DNA of 64,000 bases from Methylomarinum sp965277025 (GTDB lineage: Bacteria; Pseudomonadota; Gammaproteobacteria; Methylococcales; Methylomonadaceae), in NCBI GenBank assembly GCA_965277025.1, contig OZ255706.1:1364001-1428000 (forward strand), in the 5' to 3' direction. Position 1 is the stretch's first letter. Each line of letters begins with the position of its first letter. Shown piece by piece: positions 6,796 to 15,932 of the stretch. The translations under genes and the position numbers were made by a program. The notes beneath the pieces were generated by a model. That model saw nothing but the letters and a program-made list of their open reading frames with translations, was not told where the DNA came from and ran no database searches.

Positions 6796-8197
6796 TGGAA
6801 TCGAATCGTATTTTGCCGATTCTCGGCATCATCGTCCTGTTCATGCTGATCTTTATCGGGGTGAAATCGTGTAGCTCGGATAATCAGCAGACGGTCGGCT
6901 TGTCTGAAATCCCAAAAGCCGGTAAACCCGATGCCGACTCACCGGCTGACACCATTCGCACCCTGACAGCGGAAGTGGCCGCCCTCAAGTCTGAAAACCT
7001 GAAAGTGCAGCAGCAAAATGAAGAATTACTGCATCAGCGGGAATCGATTGCGCAGCAAGTCAAACAGGAATTACTGACCCGGATCGAGCAAAAAACAGAA
7101 GAACAACAATCCGGGGTCATGTCCACATTGACCCGGCAGATCGATTTTCTGAAAACCCGTCTCGAAGAAATGAGCCAGGCGCAAAACCAGGCGGCAGCCC
7201 AGCAGCCTTCGGGTGATATTCCCATTGGTTTTGGTTTGTCCGGCAGCGAACAGCTTCCCGGCGTCGAGGGCAATGTCATCTGGGTGGAGCCTTTGGGAAC
7301 CAAAACCGATGATGAGGGTAAACCGGTTTATATTCCCACCGAACCCTTGACAGATGGCGGATTACTGAGCCAGGTCAAAGACAAGGCCAGTGATACCAAA
7401 AAATACCTCGATGCCGGACTCGAAGAACTGAGCGCAAAAAACACGCCAGTCTATACCGTCCCGCGTAACGCCACCCTGATCGGCTCGACCGGCATGACCG
7501 CATTGATAGGCCGGATTCCCCGAGGTGGTGTGGTCGAAGACCCGTTTCCCTTCAAAGTGATCGTCGGCAAAGACAATCTGGCCGCCAACGGTATCGAAAT
7601 CCCGGGACTCGATGGCATGATATTTTCGGGTAAATCCTCCGGCGACTGGACCTTATCGTGTGTACGCGGCAAGTTGTATTCGATGACGGCACCATTCGCA
7701 CCTTGTCCGCCGATATTCAAAATCAGAACCAGGCTCTCAAGTTTCCGCAGAACAGTCCAATGGCGACCGCTCACTGGGCTGGATTTCAGACCGCCGGGGG
7801 ATACCGTGTGTCACCGGCACCCGCATCAGCAATGCCGCCACCTATCTGGCCGGCCGGATTCTGGCCTCCGGTGCGGAGGCGGCCGCCGGTGCGTTCGCCC
7901 AGTCGCAAACCACCAACACGGTATCAGCAGCGCAAGGCGTGAGTGACGACCTCAGTGATTACCGGTGATTCCGGTAAATTCGCCATGAGCAAGGCGTTGT
8001 CCGGCAGCGCCAATGAAATCAGCGCCTATTTACGCGAACGGGCCGCCCAGTCATTCGACGCTATCTATGTCGATACAGGCTCGGAACTGGCCATTCACAT
8101 CGATGTGGAATTGCCCATCGACTACGAACACAACGGAAGGAAAACCACTTATGCCTACTATGATGAACAAGACAGCGATATTGACGATCTGGATTAG
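6795..8197 (+). pseudogene. ICE protein, PFL_4705 family (TIGR03752, TraB/VirB10-like), three frameshifts
   Basis: The N-terminal part is normal: one membrane helix (about 8-25), a coiled coil rich in Q/E (about 55-125) and the conserved domain through GDWTLSCVRGKLYS. Then the family sequence changes frame near 7675 (to VFDDGTIRTLSADIQNQNQ), again between about 7710 and 7758 (to NGDRSLGWISDRRGIPCVTG) and a third time near 7940 (to ITGDSGKFAMSKALSGSAN), ending at 8197. The third shift is an apparent GTGA duplication; the first looks like a 14-bp-scale deletion between TGTATTC repeats. The ORF finder reads on in the wrong frame to 7946. Either the gene is dead or the assembly is poor here. Confidence 0.8.
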
Positions 8198-8576
8198 CCT
8201 CGGGTTACTGGCAGGCTGCGCCACTGGTAGTAAGGATACCGTATTGCCCCAGGATGGCCCGACCATGAAAGAGGTGTATGACAATCATTTCAACGGCGAA
8301 GGCGAAAACCGGGCCGAGAACGGGCGGGAAACGGTCATTACGCCCGCCATCGAAAAAAGCCGCCTTCGGGACAGTGATCAAAGTCGTTACAGCCGCACGG
8401 TCAATAATGAAATCCAGACCATTTTTCCAAGGCTGAAGAACAAAACCCTGGTGATGTATGTGTTTCCTCACCTTTCCGGGAAAGACCGCCATCCTGTACC
8501 TGGCTACTCGACCGCCATACCGTTCTACAAGACGGTGGAATACGCCTTGCCGGGTGAGCAAATGGAGGGCTACTGA
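8151..8576 (+). CDS. ICE conjugative transfer lipoprotein, TIGR03751 family
   Basis: The ATG at 8151, after GGAAGG, starts a 141-residue protein; a second ATG 9 bases later is possible. A lipoprotein signal ends at LLAGC (about residue 24), followed by a mature part with GPTMKEVYDNHFNGEG and a C-terminal FPRLKNKTLVMYVFPHLSG. The family sits between PFL_4705 and PFL_4706 genes and resembles VirB7/TraV outer-membrane-core lipoproteins in role. It overlaps the end of the broken upstream gene and its TGA overlaps the next ATG. Intact. Confidence 0.85.
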   Translation: MPTMMNKTAILTIWISLGLLAGCATGSKDTVLPQDGPTMKEVYDNHFNGEGENRAENGRETVITPAIEKSRLRDSDQSRYSRTVNNEIQTIFPRLKNKTLVMYVFPHLSGKDRHPVPGYSTAIPFYKTVEYALPGEQMEGY

Positions 8577-11269
8577 TGAATTTTTTCAGCACCAAAAAAC
8601 CGAAGCACCGGCAAAAAGACATTCAAGAGACTGCTGTTACAAAAAATCAAGTCACCAAAAAACAGGACCCCACTCAGTTTCGCCGCCGGGCGACGGACAA
8701 ACCGCCGACCAAAGCCCGGATCCGGCAAAGTTATGAGCGGCCCACTTCGTTTACCAACCTGCTGCCGTGGCTGGAATACGAGGTGGAAAGTCAGTGCTTT
8801 TTGCTCGATGACGGCTACAGCGTGGCTGCTTTGTTTGAACTTGAAACGGTGGGTTCTGAAGCCAGAACCCCTGCGTTTTTAGCCGAGAGCTTCGGGATAA
8901 ACTGCAAACGGTATTGACCTCGCTTCCGGAAGAAATGGAGTCACCGTGGATTTTTCAGTTGTATTTGCAGGACGAAGCAGATTTGGGAGAGACGCTGGAG
9001 ACGGTTAAAAACTATGTGCATCCACGGGCGAAAGACACGCATCTGACCCAGACGTATCTGGCCACTCTGGGCAAACATTTGAAAACCATTTCGCGCAGTG
9101 GCGGCCTGTTTTATGACAAAACCGTCACCGGCTCCCCCTGGCGGGGACAAAAGCGCATGGTTCGGGCCACGTTGTACCGCCGCCGCAAGCCGAAAAATGC
9201 CGCCTATGACTATCATCATGTCTCACCTGGTGAGGAACTGAATGATGTGGCCGACAAGCTGGCCACCTCATTACTGACCACCGGCATCCGGGCAAAACGC
9301 TGTAGTGGTGAAGCATTATACAAATGGATGTTCCGCTGGTTCAATCCGAATCCCGCCGTAACCGATGGTGATGTCGATGCCTTGCTGAAAATCGCCCCGT
9401 ATCCAGGCGATGGGGAGATGCCGTTTGGCCATGATTATGGCGAAACCCTGATGCTGGGGATGCCGCATTCCGATAGCGAAACAGGCGTCTGGTGGTTCGA
9501 TGATGTGCCGCACAAGGTCATTACCGTACAGGGGCTGCGTAAAATCCCGGACATTGGCTTGTTTGGGGCTGAAAGAAGGGCGGGCGACCATGTTTTCGCA
9601 CTGTTCGGCAAAATGCCGGAAAACACCGTGCTGGCGATGACCATTATTATCCGGGCACAGGATGAAATCCGAAATCATTTAGGTCTGGTCCAGCGCGGGG
9701 CTGTCGGTGATTACCCGGAAGCACGGCTGGCTGCCGCCGATGCCGAAAAAGCAGTGATGGAAATGGCCAGGGGCAACAAATTGTATCCGGTGCAGACGGC
9801 GTTTTTTGTCCGGGGCGATAATGAGCCGGATTTGCACCGCAAAATCAGTCAGGTCAATTCATTATTGCTGGCCAACGCCATTCAGCCCATTATGGAAAAA
9901 GATGATCTGATTCCGCTGGACAGTTATATCCGTAATCTGCCGATGGCCTTTCATCATGAACATGACAAACGAGAAGCCAGGCGTTCCCGGCTGATCTTCT
10001 CGAAACATATTGCGAATATGGCTCCGGTCTATGGCCGCTCGACCGGTACCGGTTATCCTGGGTTGTTGTTTTTCAACCGGGGAGCCGAGCCGCTGATGAT
10101 CGATCCGTTGAATATCAACGATCGCAAGAAAAACGCCCACGCCCTGATCATAGGACCTACCGGGGCGGGTAAATCGGCCACGCTGGTCTATCTGATCCTG
10201 CAAATGCTGGCGGTGTACCGCCCAAGGATCTTCATTATTGAATCCGGTAACTCGTTTGGCTTGCTGGGGCAGTATCTCAAAGCGTACGATGTGACCGTCA
10301 ACCAGGTGACGATGGCCCCGAACGCCGATGTCTCCCTGCCGCCTTTCGGGGAAGCACTGAAATTGCTCAAAGCGTTTGAGAAAGAAGGGAAAGCGGCTGA
10401 AATTCTCGATGATGACGACCTCGATGCGACCATCAGCGCCGATGACATCGATCTTGAGGATGAATCACGCGATTTGCCCGGCGAGATGGAGATTGCCGCT
10501 CGCATCATGATCACCGGCGGTGATCAGCGTGAAGATGACCGCATGACCCGGGCAGACCGGCTGATGATCCGCAATGCCATATTACTGGCGGCCAAAACCG
10601 TTTTTGACGAAGGCCGTGACCAGGTGTTGACCGAAGATGTGGCCAATGCCATGCGGAATCTCCCGGACCTGCAACCGAAACGCAAAGAGCGGGCCATCGA
10701 GATGGCCGACAGCATGAGCCTTTTCTGTGACGGGCTGGCCGGTCACTTTTTCAACCGGCCCGGGGTCAGGTGGCCGAATGTCGATGTCACCATCTTTTGG
10801 CCCGGGAAGGCTATGAAGATCAATTGACAGTCGCCTATATCGGTCTGATGAACCATATTCATGACCTGGTGGAACGTCACCAGAACGATGAACGACCCAC
10901 CCTGGTGATCACCGATGAGGGGCATATCATCACCAATCCATTGCTGGCCCCGTATGTCATCAAGATCGTCAAAATGTGGCGGAAACTGGGCGCCTGGTTC
11001 TGGACCGCCACGCAAAACCTGGAGGATTTTCCCGATGCCAGCAAGAAAATGCTGAATATGCTGGAGTGGTGGATTTGTCTGGTGATGCCGAAAGAGGAAG
11101 TCGAGCAGATCGCCCGTTTCAAGGATTTATCTGACGAAGAAAAAAACATGCTGCTGGCGGCCCGGAAATCCCCGGGACAGTACACAGAAGGCGTGATTCT
11201 GACCGATGAACACTCGATGCTGTTCCGCAATGTGCCGCCGCCACTGGCGTTGGCGCTGGCGACGCTAAA
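8576..11269 (+). pseudogene. Conjugative transfer ATPase, PFL_4706 family (TIGR03744, TraC/VirB4-like), frameshifted and truncated
   Basis: The parts together cover most of a VirB4-like ATPase. The N-terminus (8576 to about 8890) is in one frame; about 8893-10795 in another, with Walker A GPTGAGKSATLVYL and a DDDDLDATISADDIDLEDE acidic insert; and 10795-11269 in a third, with the Walker B region RPTLVITDEGH and the WFWTATQNLEDFPDASKKML sensor region. Shifts are near 8890 and near 10796, the second apparently a small deletion between T-rich repeats after VDVTIF. The C-terminal end is replaced by an IS3-family element at 11270. The gene cannot power transfer as read. Confidence 0.85.
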
Positions 11270-11302
11270 TGTCAACCAACCTGTCGTAATTTTAACACTA
11301 AT

Positions 11303-12409
11303 TCACGAAGTAATTGTTGCTGCAACTTGACATTTAGAGGATTCTGATTTCTCCTTGTTTGGGTTGAGATACACCTGACCAACCGGGGTTAAATTTCGTG
11401 TTTTTCGTCCATTCCACCGCTCGGGGTTATCTTTTTTCGCCTGTTCGATCACGCGCTTTCTATGCTCAAGTATGGCCTTGTCCAAGCCATTATGGCGCTG
11501 GTTAGGCGTCACAAACCTGATGGCGCTGTGTTTGTGCTCATCGTTGTACCAGCTGACAAAACCATCTACCCAGGCTCTTGCTTCGGTTAATGTTGTAAAC
11601 GGGTTTTCCGGAAAGGTGTAGTAGTATTTGATGGTTTTAAACAATGATTCAGAATATGGATTGTCATTACTGACACGGGGCCTGCTGAATGAGCTGGCAA
11701 TGTCTAAATCGATCAGTCTGGCTCTTGAGGTTGCGCCTTTCATCGGGCTGCCATTGTCGGAATGGATGACTAATTGCTTTTTCCCGATGTTTTCCCGGCG
11801 GACGATATCTTCTATTAAATCAGCTGCATAGCTGCTCGATTCGATATCATGAACCTGCCAGCCGACAATTTTTCGGCTGTAGATATCCATCACCATGTAC
11901 AGGTAGTAATACTGTCCTTTGATCGGGCTTGATAAATAGGTAATATCCCACGAGTAGAGTTGATTGGGTCGGGTGGCTTTGAGCGGCTGTGGTTTGTGAC
12001 GCTGGCCGGCCGACTCTTTCGCTCTATGCTTTAACTGGTTGTGCGCTTTCATGACCCGGTAAAAGCTTGATTCCGAGGCGATATAGCGCCCTGAATCCAA
12101 AAGGGCCGGAACGATTTGATGCGGTGTCAAGTCGCGGTATTCCGGTTGGTTTACCAGGTTGATAATTTCTTGCCTGGTCGCCTCGGGCAATCGATTATGC
12201 ACAGGCGCGGTATTGTGCAGCCTCAGGTCTTCCGAAATCGCATCGCCACGGTTCCGGCGCTGGTAGGTTCTGGCGGATATGCCCAACAGTTCGCAGGCGG
12301 ATTGTTGCCGTGCGCCACTGCTGACAGCTTCATCAATGAGCGCGCTGTAATGTTTGCGATCTGAGCAGGCGATCAGTCGTCCGCCTTTTCCCCCCGGATC
12401 GCCTGGCAC
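11303..12409 (-). CDS. IS3-family transposase OrfB
   Basis: A 368-residue DDE integrase-fold transposase: an HTH_21-like region (about 75-130) and an rve core with WDITYL (first Asp), IHSDNGSPMKG (second Asp) and the glutamate in NDNPYSESLFKTIKYY. The ORF opens at a GTG within GTGCCAGGC; in the normal IS3 pathway it would be reached by ribosomal frameshifting from the upstream frame rather than by independent initiation. The same protein is encoded at 59987-61093. It may be active as protein, but the flanks of this copy show rearrangement. Confidence 0.85.
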   Translation of the reverse strand: MPGDPGGKGGRLIACSDRKHYSALIDEAVSSGARQQSACELLGISARTYQRRNRGDAISEDLRLHNTAPVHNRLPEATRQEIINLVNQPEYRDLTPHQIVPALLDSGRYIASESSFYRVMKAHNQLKHRAKESAGQRHKPQPLKATRPNQLYSWDITYLSSPIKGQYYYLYMVMDIYSRKIVGWQVHDIESSSYAADLIEDIVRRENIGKKQLVIHSDNGSPMKGATSRARLIDLDIASSFSRPRVSNDNPYSESLFKTIKYYYTFPENPFTTLTEARAWVDGFVSWYNDEHKHSAIRFVTPNQRHNGLDKAILEHRKRVIEQAKKDNPERWNGRKTRNLTPVGQVYLNPNKEKSESSKCQVAATITS

Positions 12410-12877
12410 TTTTTTGATAACACCAGTAAGGCCGCTGTTTCCGATAACGCTTTTTCTTTACGGTTCAGCTCTTTTTGCAAGCGCTTGTTTTCTTGTTTGA
12501 GTTGCTTTTTTCTGCTCGGCTGGCTGAGAGTTCTGCCGATTGAGCAGCGGATAAAAATTCTGTTCTCCAAGCGTCCGGATGGTGCAAATAGATGCCTTTT
12601 TCCCGGCAATAGGTGCTGGCCTGTTCGTCTGTCAGATGATGGCAATGAGCAATGGCGTCAAAACGTTCCGCTTTCGTCCAGGCATGAGGGCTTTTTTCTT
12701 CTGACATACTTGATGTTGAGATTTCGAGTTGATTGTCCCTGGCTAAACGAATCCACTTTTGAAGCGTGGAGTAACCCACACCTAAATCGTTGGCAAGGGC
12801 TTTCAGCGATTGCTCTGGCTTTCTGGATAGCGCTTTTTCTACCGATTGTACTTTAAATTCCTGGCTAAATACCGCCA
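12373..12877 (-). CDS. IS3-family OrfA with a separate leucine-zipper frame
   Basis: OrfA proper starts at the ATG at 12877 (AGGAG 5-6 bp upstream) and encodes an HTH domain (MAVFSQEFKVQSVEKALSRK, then SLKALANDLGVGYSTLQKW), ending at a stop at 12465. The usual C-terminal leucine zipper is in another frame (SRKKQLKQENKRLQKELNRK, ending at 12373). The run GCAGAAAAAAGC near 12508-12519 is a plausible -1 slippage site. A further -1 step, near GGGGGGAAAAGG at about 12384-12395, would be needed to enter OrfB. The same layout exists in the second copy, so it is a property of the element, not a local error. Confidence 0.7.
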
Positions 12878-12930
12878 TTTTTGTCTCCTGATTTAAAAAA
12901 GTTTTAGGCGACAGGTATGTTGACATAGGG

Positions 12931-13076
12931 GGTTCCATTGAAAGTGCTCAGTTAATATGACGGTCAGCTCGTTGATTTGTAATGTCCCGTTATTCATATT
13001 CGCTAAAACAAAATGCGGTATTTAATTACATTTCAACGAGCTACGCTAGCTTTTAATATTTTTTGTCATGTACAGA
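12931..13076 (-). mobile_element. 5' fragment of an IS4-family element
   Basis: This is about 145 bp closely matching the transposase-start end of the IS4-type element at 61536-62746. It includes the terminal repeat (TTTTTTGTCATGTACAG near 13058-13074) and the first 22 codons of the transposase (MNNGTLQINELTVILTEHFQ, from 12997). The rest is missing where the IS3 element begins. Confidence 0.85.
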
Positions 13077-13090
13077 GTAATTATGTTATT

Positions 13091-13483
13091 TTACCAGTCA
13101 TCATCGTCATATAAGCCAATACTCAAACCATTATCCCATTTGCCAGTCATGTAGTTATATTCACCACTGAAAGGACCTCTTTCATCAAAATCATGTTTAT
13201 CGTTATAACTTAACAACCCCAGCCGCCCGGCCAAAAAAAGCCCGGCGGCATAAATGATAAATTTGACCAGTTCCAATATGTAAGGAATTAACGGGGATAG
13301 CAGCAGGGCGGCCAGCACGGTCAGCCCGGTTTTGACACCATAGCGTTGAATGAACGGTTTTAAACGGTGCTGGATCAAATTAGCCGCCATTTTTTTTATC
13401 ATCAGATGGTGTCTTGCACATTGCCGGACAAGAACCGGCAAGACCAGGTCTGCGGCCAGAACTATCAATACCATGCCAATCAA
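13091..13483 (-). CDS. Small membrane protein of unknown function
   Basis: A 130-residue protein, not recognised. Hydrophobic segments lie at about residues 1-17 and 52-90, separated by a basic stretch (ARHHLMIKKMAANLIQHRLK), with a polar, acidic tail ending GLYDDDDW. The start is probably TTG at 13483, overlapping the stop of the upstream gene (translational coupling). It lies with another small membrane gene and a lipoprotein gene, all on the minus strand between an IS4 fragment and an IS3 element. It could be ICE accessory cargo, but nothing in the sequence proves it. Confidence 0.55.
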   Translation of the reverse strand: MIGMVLIVLAADLVLPVLVRQCARHHLMIKKMAANLIQHRLKPFIQRYGVKTGLTVLAALLLSPLIPYILELVKFIIYAAGLFLAGRLGLLSYNDKHDFDERGPFSGEYNYMTGKWDNGLSIGLYDDDDW

Positions 13484-13735
13484 TCCAGGAACCAGTTCCA
13501 GCGATCACTGGTCGGATTGAAGGCCAGCAAAATCAGCAACGGGGCGGATAAAACCGCACCTGCCAGCGCGGACCACCAGGCAGACTGATTCAACAGACTC
13601 ACCCAGCCAGGATTTGGCGACAGGCCGCTTTCACCGGAGACAGGCAGGGCAAACAACTGGCGATTGGTTTTTAACCAGGTACAGATCAAAACTTAACAGC
13701 AGGACTGTGCTGACGATAATGAGTAAGGATTCCAT
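13480..13735 (-). pseudogene. Small membrane protein of unknown function, probably frameshifted
   Basis: A strong Shine-Dalgarno (AGGAGA) precedes an ATG at 13735 that opens MESLLIIVSTVLLLSFDLYL, a membrane helix. That frame stops after 36 codons, whereas the overlapping frame continues from about 13680 (KTNRQLFALPVSGESGLSPN, then a second helix SALAGAVLSAPLLILLAF) to 13480. The switch falls in an A-run (TTAAAAACC, about 13672-13680), suggesting a one-base indel in a roughly 85-residue two-helix protein. The longer frame as called from 13689 lacks a ribosome site. Not recognised; coupled to the next gene. Confidence 0.5.
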
Positions 13736-13761
13736 GAGCATCTCCTTTTTTAAGGATTTTT

Positions 13762-14178
13762 CTAGTTGTCAGATGCAGGTTGTTTCCATTGGTCAATTTT
13801 CTCCCAAATCACAGGACTTTTAGGAAGCACCTGGCACATCGGACATTCCAGGGTATTGCCATTGTTGGTGACATGAAACACCATGCCATCCATTGGTGAC
13901 TGACGGTAAACCAGAATCCGGTTGTCAGCGTATTTGACAGAGTATTCTGTTTCTCGAATGGCAGGAGTTGACCTACTACCAAAAATGTCTTGCATACTGG
14001 GCGGCTCGAGCAACATGGCATGATCACACTGGATAAACAGAATTTTTTTGGCTGAACTCAATCCCATGCCAGGCAAAGAATTGGCCACATATTCTCCATC
14101 TAAATCGGGTGAAGGTGAGCAGGCGCTTAACAGGGAAGCCAATCCAACAATAAAACTCGTTTTAACGATTGTATTCAA
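13762..14178 (-). CDS. Predicted lipoprotein of unknown function
   Basis: A 138-residue protein with a lipoprotein signal: MNTIVKTSFIVGLASLLSAC, lipobox LSAC with Cys at position 20. The mature part is about 118 residues, with a CPMC pair near its end (residues about 116-119) and another Cys in FIQCDH. I do not recognise a domain. It is the first gene of a minus-strand group with the two membrane proteins at 13091-13735. Its upstream region ends at an IS3 element only 18 bp from the start codon, so its original promoter is probably lost. Confidence 0.6.
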   Translation of the reverse strand: MNTIVKTSFIVGLASLLSACSPSPDLDGEYVANSLPGMGLSSAKKILFIQCDHAMLLEPPSMQDIFGSRSTPAIRETEYSVKYADNRILVYRQSPMDGMVFHVTNNGNTLECPMCQVLPKSPVIWEKIDQWKQPASDN

Positions 14179-14261
14179 AAAATTATTCCATATCTTTATA
14201 GTGGACCCCGTAATCCGGACAATAGTTTAAACTATGACTATTGAAAAAAGAGGTACAAAAA

Positions 14262-14555
14262 ATGAGCGAAAAAAAACGGAAAACCTTTAGCGGGGCGCAA
14301 AAGGCCAAAATCGCGCTGGAAGCGGTTAAGAACATCAAAACGATCAATGAGATTGCTCAAGAGAATGAAGTCCATCCATCTCAGGTAAGCCAATGGAAAA
14401 AGGAACTGTTGGCCAATGCGGGAAGCCTGTTTGAAGGCAAACGCGGGCCGAAAGCGGTGAAGGCGCAAGACAATCCGGACCGTCTGTACGCCAAAATCGG
14501 GCAGTTGAATATGGAACTGGATTGGCTTGAAAAAAAGTCCGGGATCAGCCTATGA
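14262..14555 (+). CDS. IS3-family OrfA
   Basis: A 97-residue HTH protein (KRKTFSGAQKAKIALEAVKN, then INEIAQENEVHPSQVSQWKK). The ATG at 14262 is chosen because it follows AGAGG; the called TTG at 14241 adds seven residues. It binds the terminal repeats. It overlaps orfB by ATGA. It differs from copy 2 in LEKKSG versus LRKKSG near the C-terminus. Group: IS3 subgroup with short OrfA, not assigned further. Confidence 0.85.
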   Translation: MSEKKRKTFSGAQKAKIALEAVKNIKTINEIAQENEVHPSQVSQWKKELLANAGSLFEGKRGPKAVKAQDNPDRLYAKIGQLNMELDWLEKKSGISL

Positions 14556-15472
14556 TCACGCGTCAAAGCTGGGTGGATCAAAAAGATGAGTTGGCGTTAA
14601 GTCGGCAATGCCAGTTATTGAACGTTACCCGCTCAGTAATCCATGAACAGAAAAAACGCCAACAACAGCCGGTGTCTGCTGAAGATCAGCAACTGTTGCG
14701 GTTGCTCGACGAAGAATATACCCGGCATCCTTTTTATGGCTCACGCCGTATGACAAAGTATTTACGCGGCCTTAACCATCAGGTCAACCGCAAACGGGTT
14801 CAGCGGCTGATGCGCATACCGGGGCTGGTCGGCATGGCGCCGGGCCCGAACACCAGTAAGCCGCATCCTGAGCATAAAGTCTATCCCTATCTGTTAAGAG
14901 GCGTCGAGGTGACACGCCCCAACCAGGTTTGGAGTACCGACATCACCTATATCCGACTGCCGCAAGGATTTGTTTATCTGGTGGCCATCATGGATTGGTA
15001 CAGCCGAAAAGTATTGGCATGGCAACTTTCCAATACCATGGACAGCGCGTTTTGCGTAAATTGTCTGGAGCAGGCCATCAAGACCTATGGCACACCGGAG
15101 ATATTTAATACCGACCAGGGCGCACAGTTCACCAGCGCGGACTTCACCGGGGTATTGAGTCAGCATGGCGTGACCATCAGCATGGATGGCCGGGGACGGG
15201 CCCTGGACAATATCTTTGTTGAACGACTCTGGCGCACAGTGAAATATGAAGAAGTTTATTTGAAGCAATACGGCAACCTGCAAGCACTGTCAGCGGGGTT
15301 GACGGACTACTTTGCCTTTTACAACAGCGAACGCCCGCATCAGTCGTTAGGCTATGAAACGCCAGACAGGGTTTATCAATTCGCCACGGGAGGTGGCGCT
15401 AAAATCGTGGATAAATATAATGCCGGCACTGCCAAGCAGACGCCGGGTGAAAATATGGGCCAGAGCCATTGA
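14552..15472 (+). CDS. IS3-family transposase OrfB
   Basis: A 306-residue DDE transposase: HTH_21 region (RHPFYGSRRMTKYLRGLNHQ) and integrase core with STDITYI (Asp), FNTDQGAQFTS (Asp) and DNIFVERLWRTVKYEEVY (Glu), all catalytic residues present. Start overlaps the OrfA stop. Nearly identical to the protein at 36311-37231 (one difference seen: RIPGLV here, RILGLV there). Likely capable of producing functional transposase. Confidence 0.9.
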   Translation: MITRQSWVDQKDELALSRQCQLLNVTRSVIHEQKKRQQQPVSAEDQQLLRLLDEEYTRHPFYGSRRMTKYLRGLNHQVNRKRVQRLMRIPGLVGMAPGPNTSKPHPEHKVYPYLLRGVEVTRPNQVWSTDITYIRLPQGFVYLVAIMDWYSRKVLAWQLSNTMDSAFCVNCLEQAIKTYGTPEIFNTDQGAQFTSADFTGVLSQHGVTISMDGRGRALDNIFVERLWRTVKYEEVYLKQYGNLQALSAGLTDYFAFYNSERPHQSLGYETPDRVYQFATGGGAKIVDKYNAGTAKQTPGENMGQSH

Positions 15473-15540
15473 GCCTGACTGTTATGAGGGTTCTATCTTA
15501 AATTCTCTAATAATTTGTCTGGACAATGGGGTCCACTTTA

Positions 15541-15932
15541 AGGGTCATTTGGTAAAAAATACACCCAAATAATACTTGAAAAGTATTCACCAAAGAAAAT
15601 TATCATCTTTTCTCGAGATGAACTAAAGCAATTCGAAATGCAGCAGAACTTCAATGATGAATGTATGCGTTATTTTATTGGTGATGTTCGCGACCAATCA
15701 AGGTTGTTTGAAGCCATGGAAGGGGTCGATTATGTCATTCATGCAGCTGCGATGAAACATGTGCCGGCGGCAGAATATAATCCAATGGAATGCATAAAAA
15801 CCAATATTCATGGTGCTGAAAATGTGATAAAAGCAGCTATTCATAACAACGTAAAAAAAGTCATTGCACTTTCAACCGATAAAGCGGCGAATCCTATTAA
15901 CTTATATGGTGCGACCAAATTAGCTTCTGATA
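15541..15932 (+). pseudogene. pseB: PseB, UDP-GlcNAc 4,6-dehydratase (inverting), 5' part
   Basis: Coding begins directly at the IS3 end with GSFGKKYTQIILEKYSPKK, the segment that follows the nucleotide-binding TGGTG, so about 11 N-terminal residues and the promoter are gone. It continues FSRDELKQFEMQQNF, FIGDVRDQ, VIHAAAMKHVPAAEYNPMEC and STDKAANPINLYGATK (the active-site Y and K) to LASD, where another IS is inserted with a TGATA duplication. PseB makes the 4-keto sugar that starts pseudaminic acid synthesis. The remaining half is at 17053-17618. As it stands the gene cannot give an enzyme, so either the pathway is off or pseB activity comes from elsewhere. Confidence 0.85.

Larger units (their letters stand above)
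11270..12925 (-). mobile_element. IS3-family element, type 1, copy 1
   Basis: Ends TGTCAACCAACCTGTCG (from 11270) and, inverted, TGTCAACATACCTGTCGCC (ending 12925) are imperfect terminal repeats beginning TG and ending CA. The element carries orfA, a middle frame and orfB on the minus strand. No target duplication is visible: the left flank is the interrupted ATPase gene and the right flank is an IS4 fragment, which suggests a later deletion. A second copy truncated at the orfA end is at 59954-61535. Confidence 0.8.
14197..15540 (+). mobile_element. IS3-family element, type 2, copy 1
   Basis: A 1344-bp element bounded by TATAGTGGACCCCGTAATCC and, inverted, TAAAGTGGACCCCATTGTCC. It carries orfA (14262-14555) and orfB (14552-15472). 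The left flank (ctt) and right flank (agg) do not match, whereas copy 2 at 35956-37299 has an AGG duplication. The right flank is pseB from codon ~12, so the left part of pseB was lost by a deletion or rearrangement involving this IS. Confidence 0.85.
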
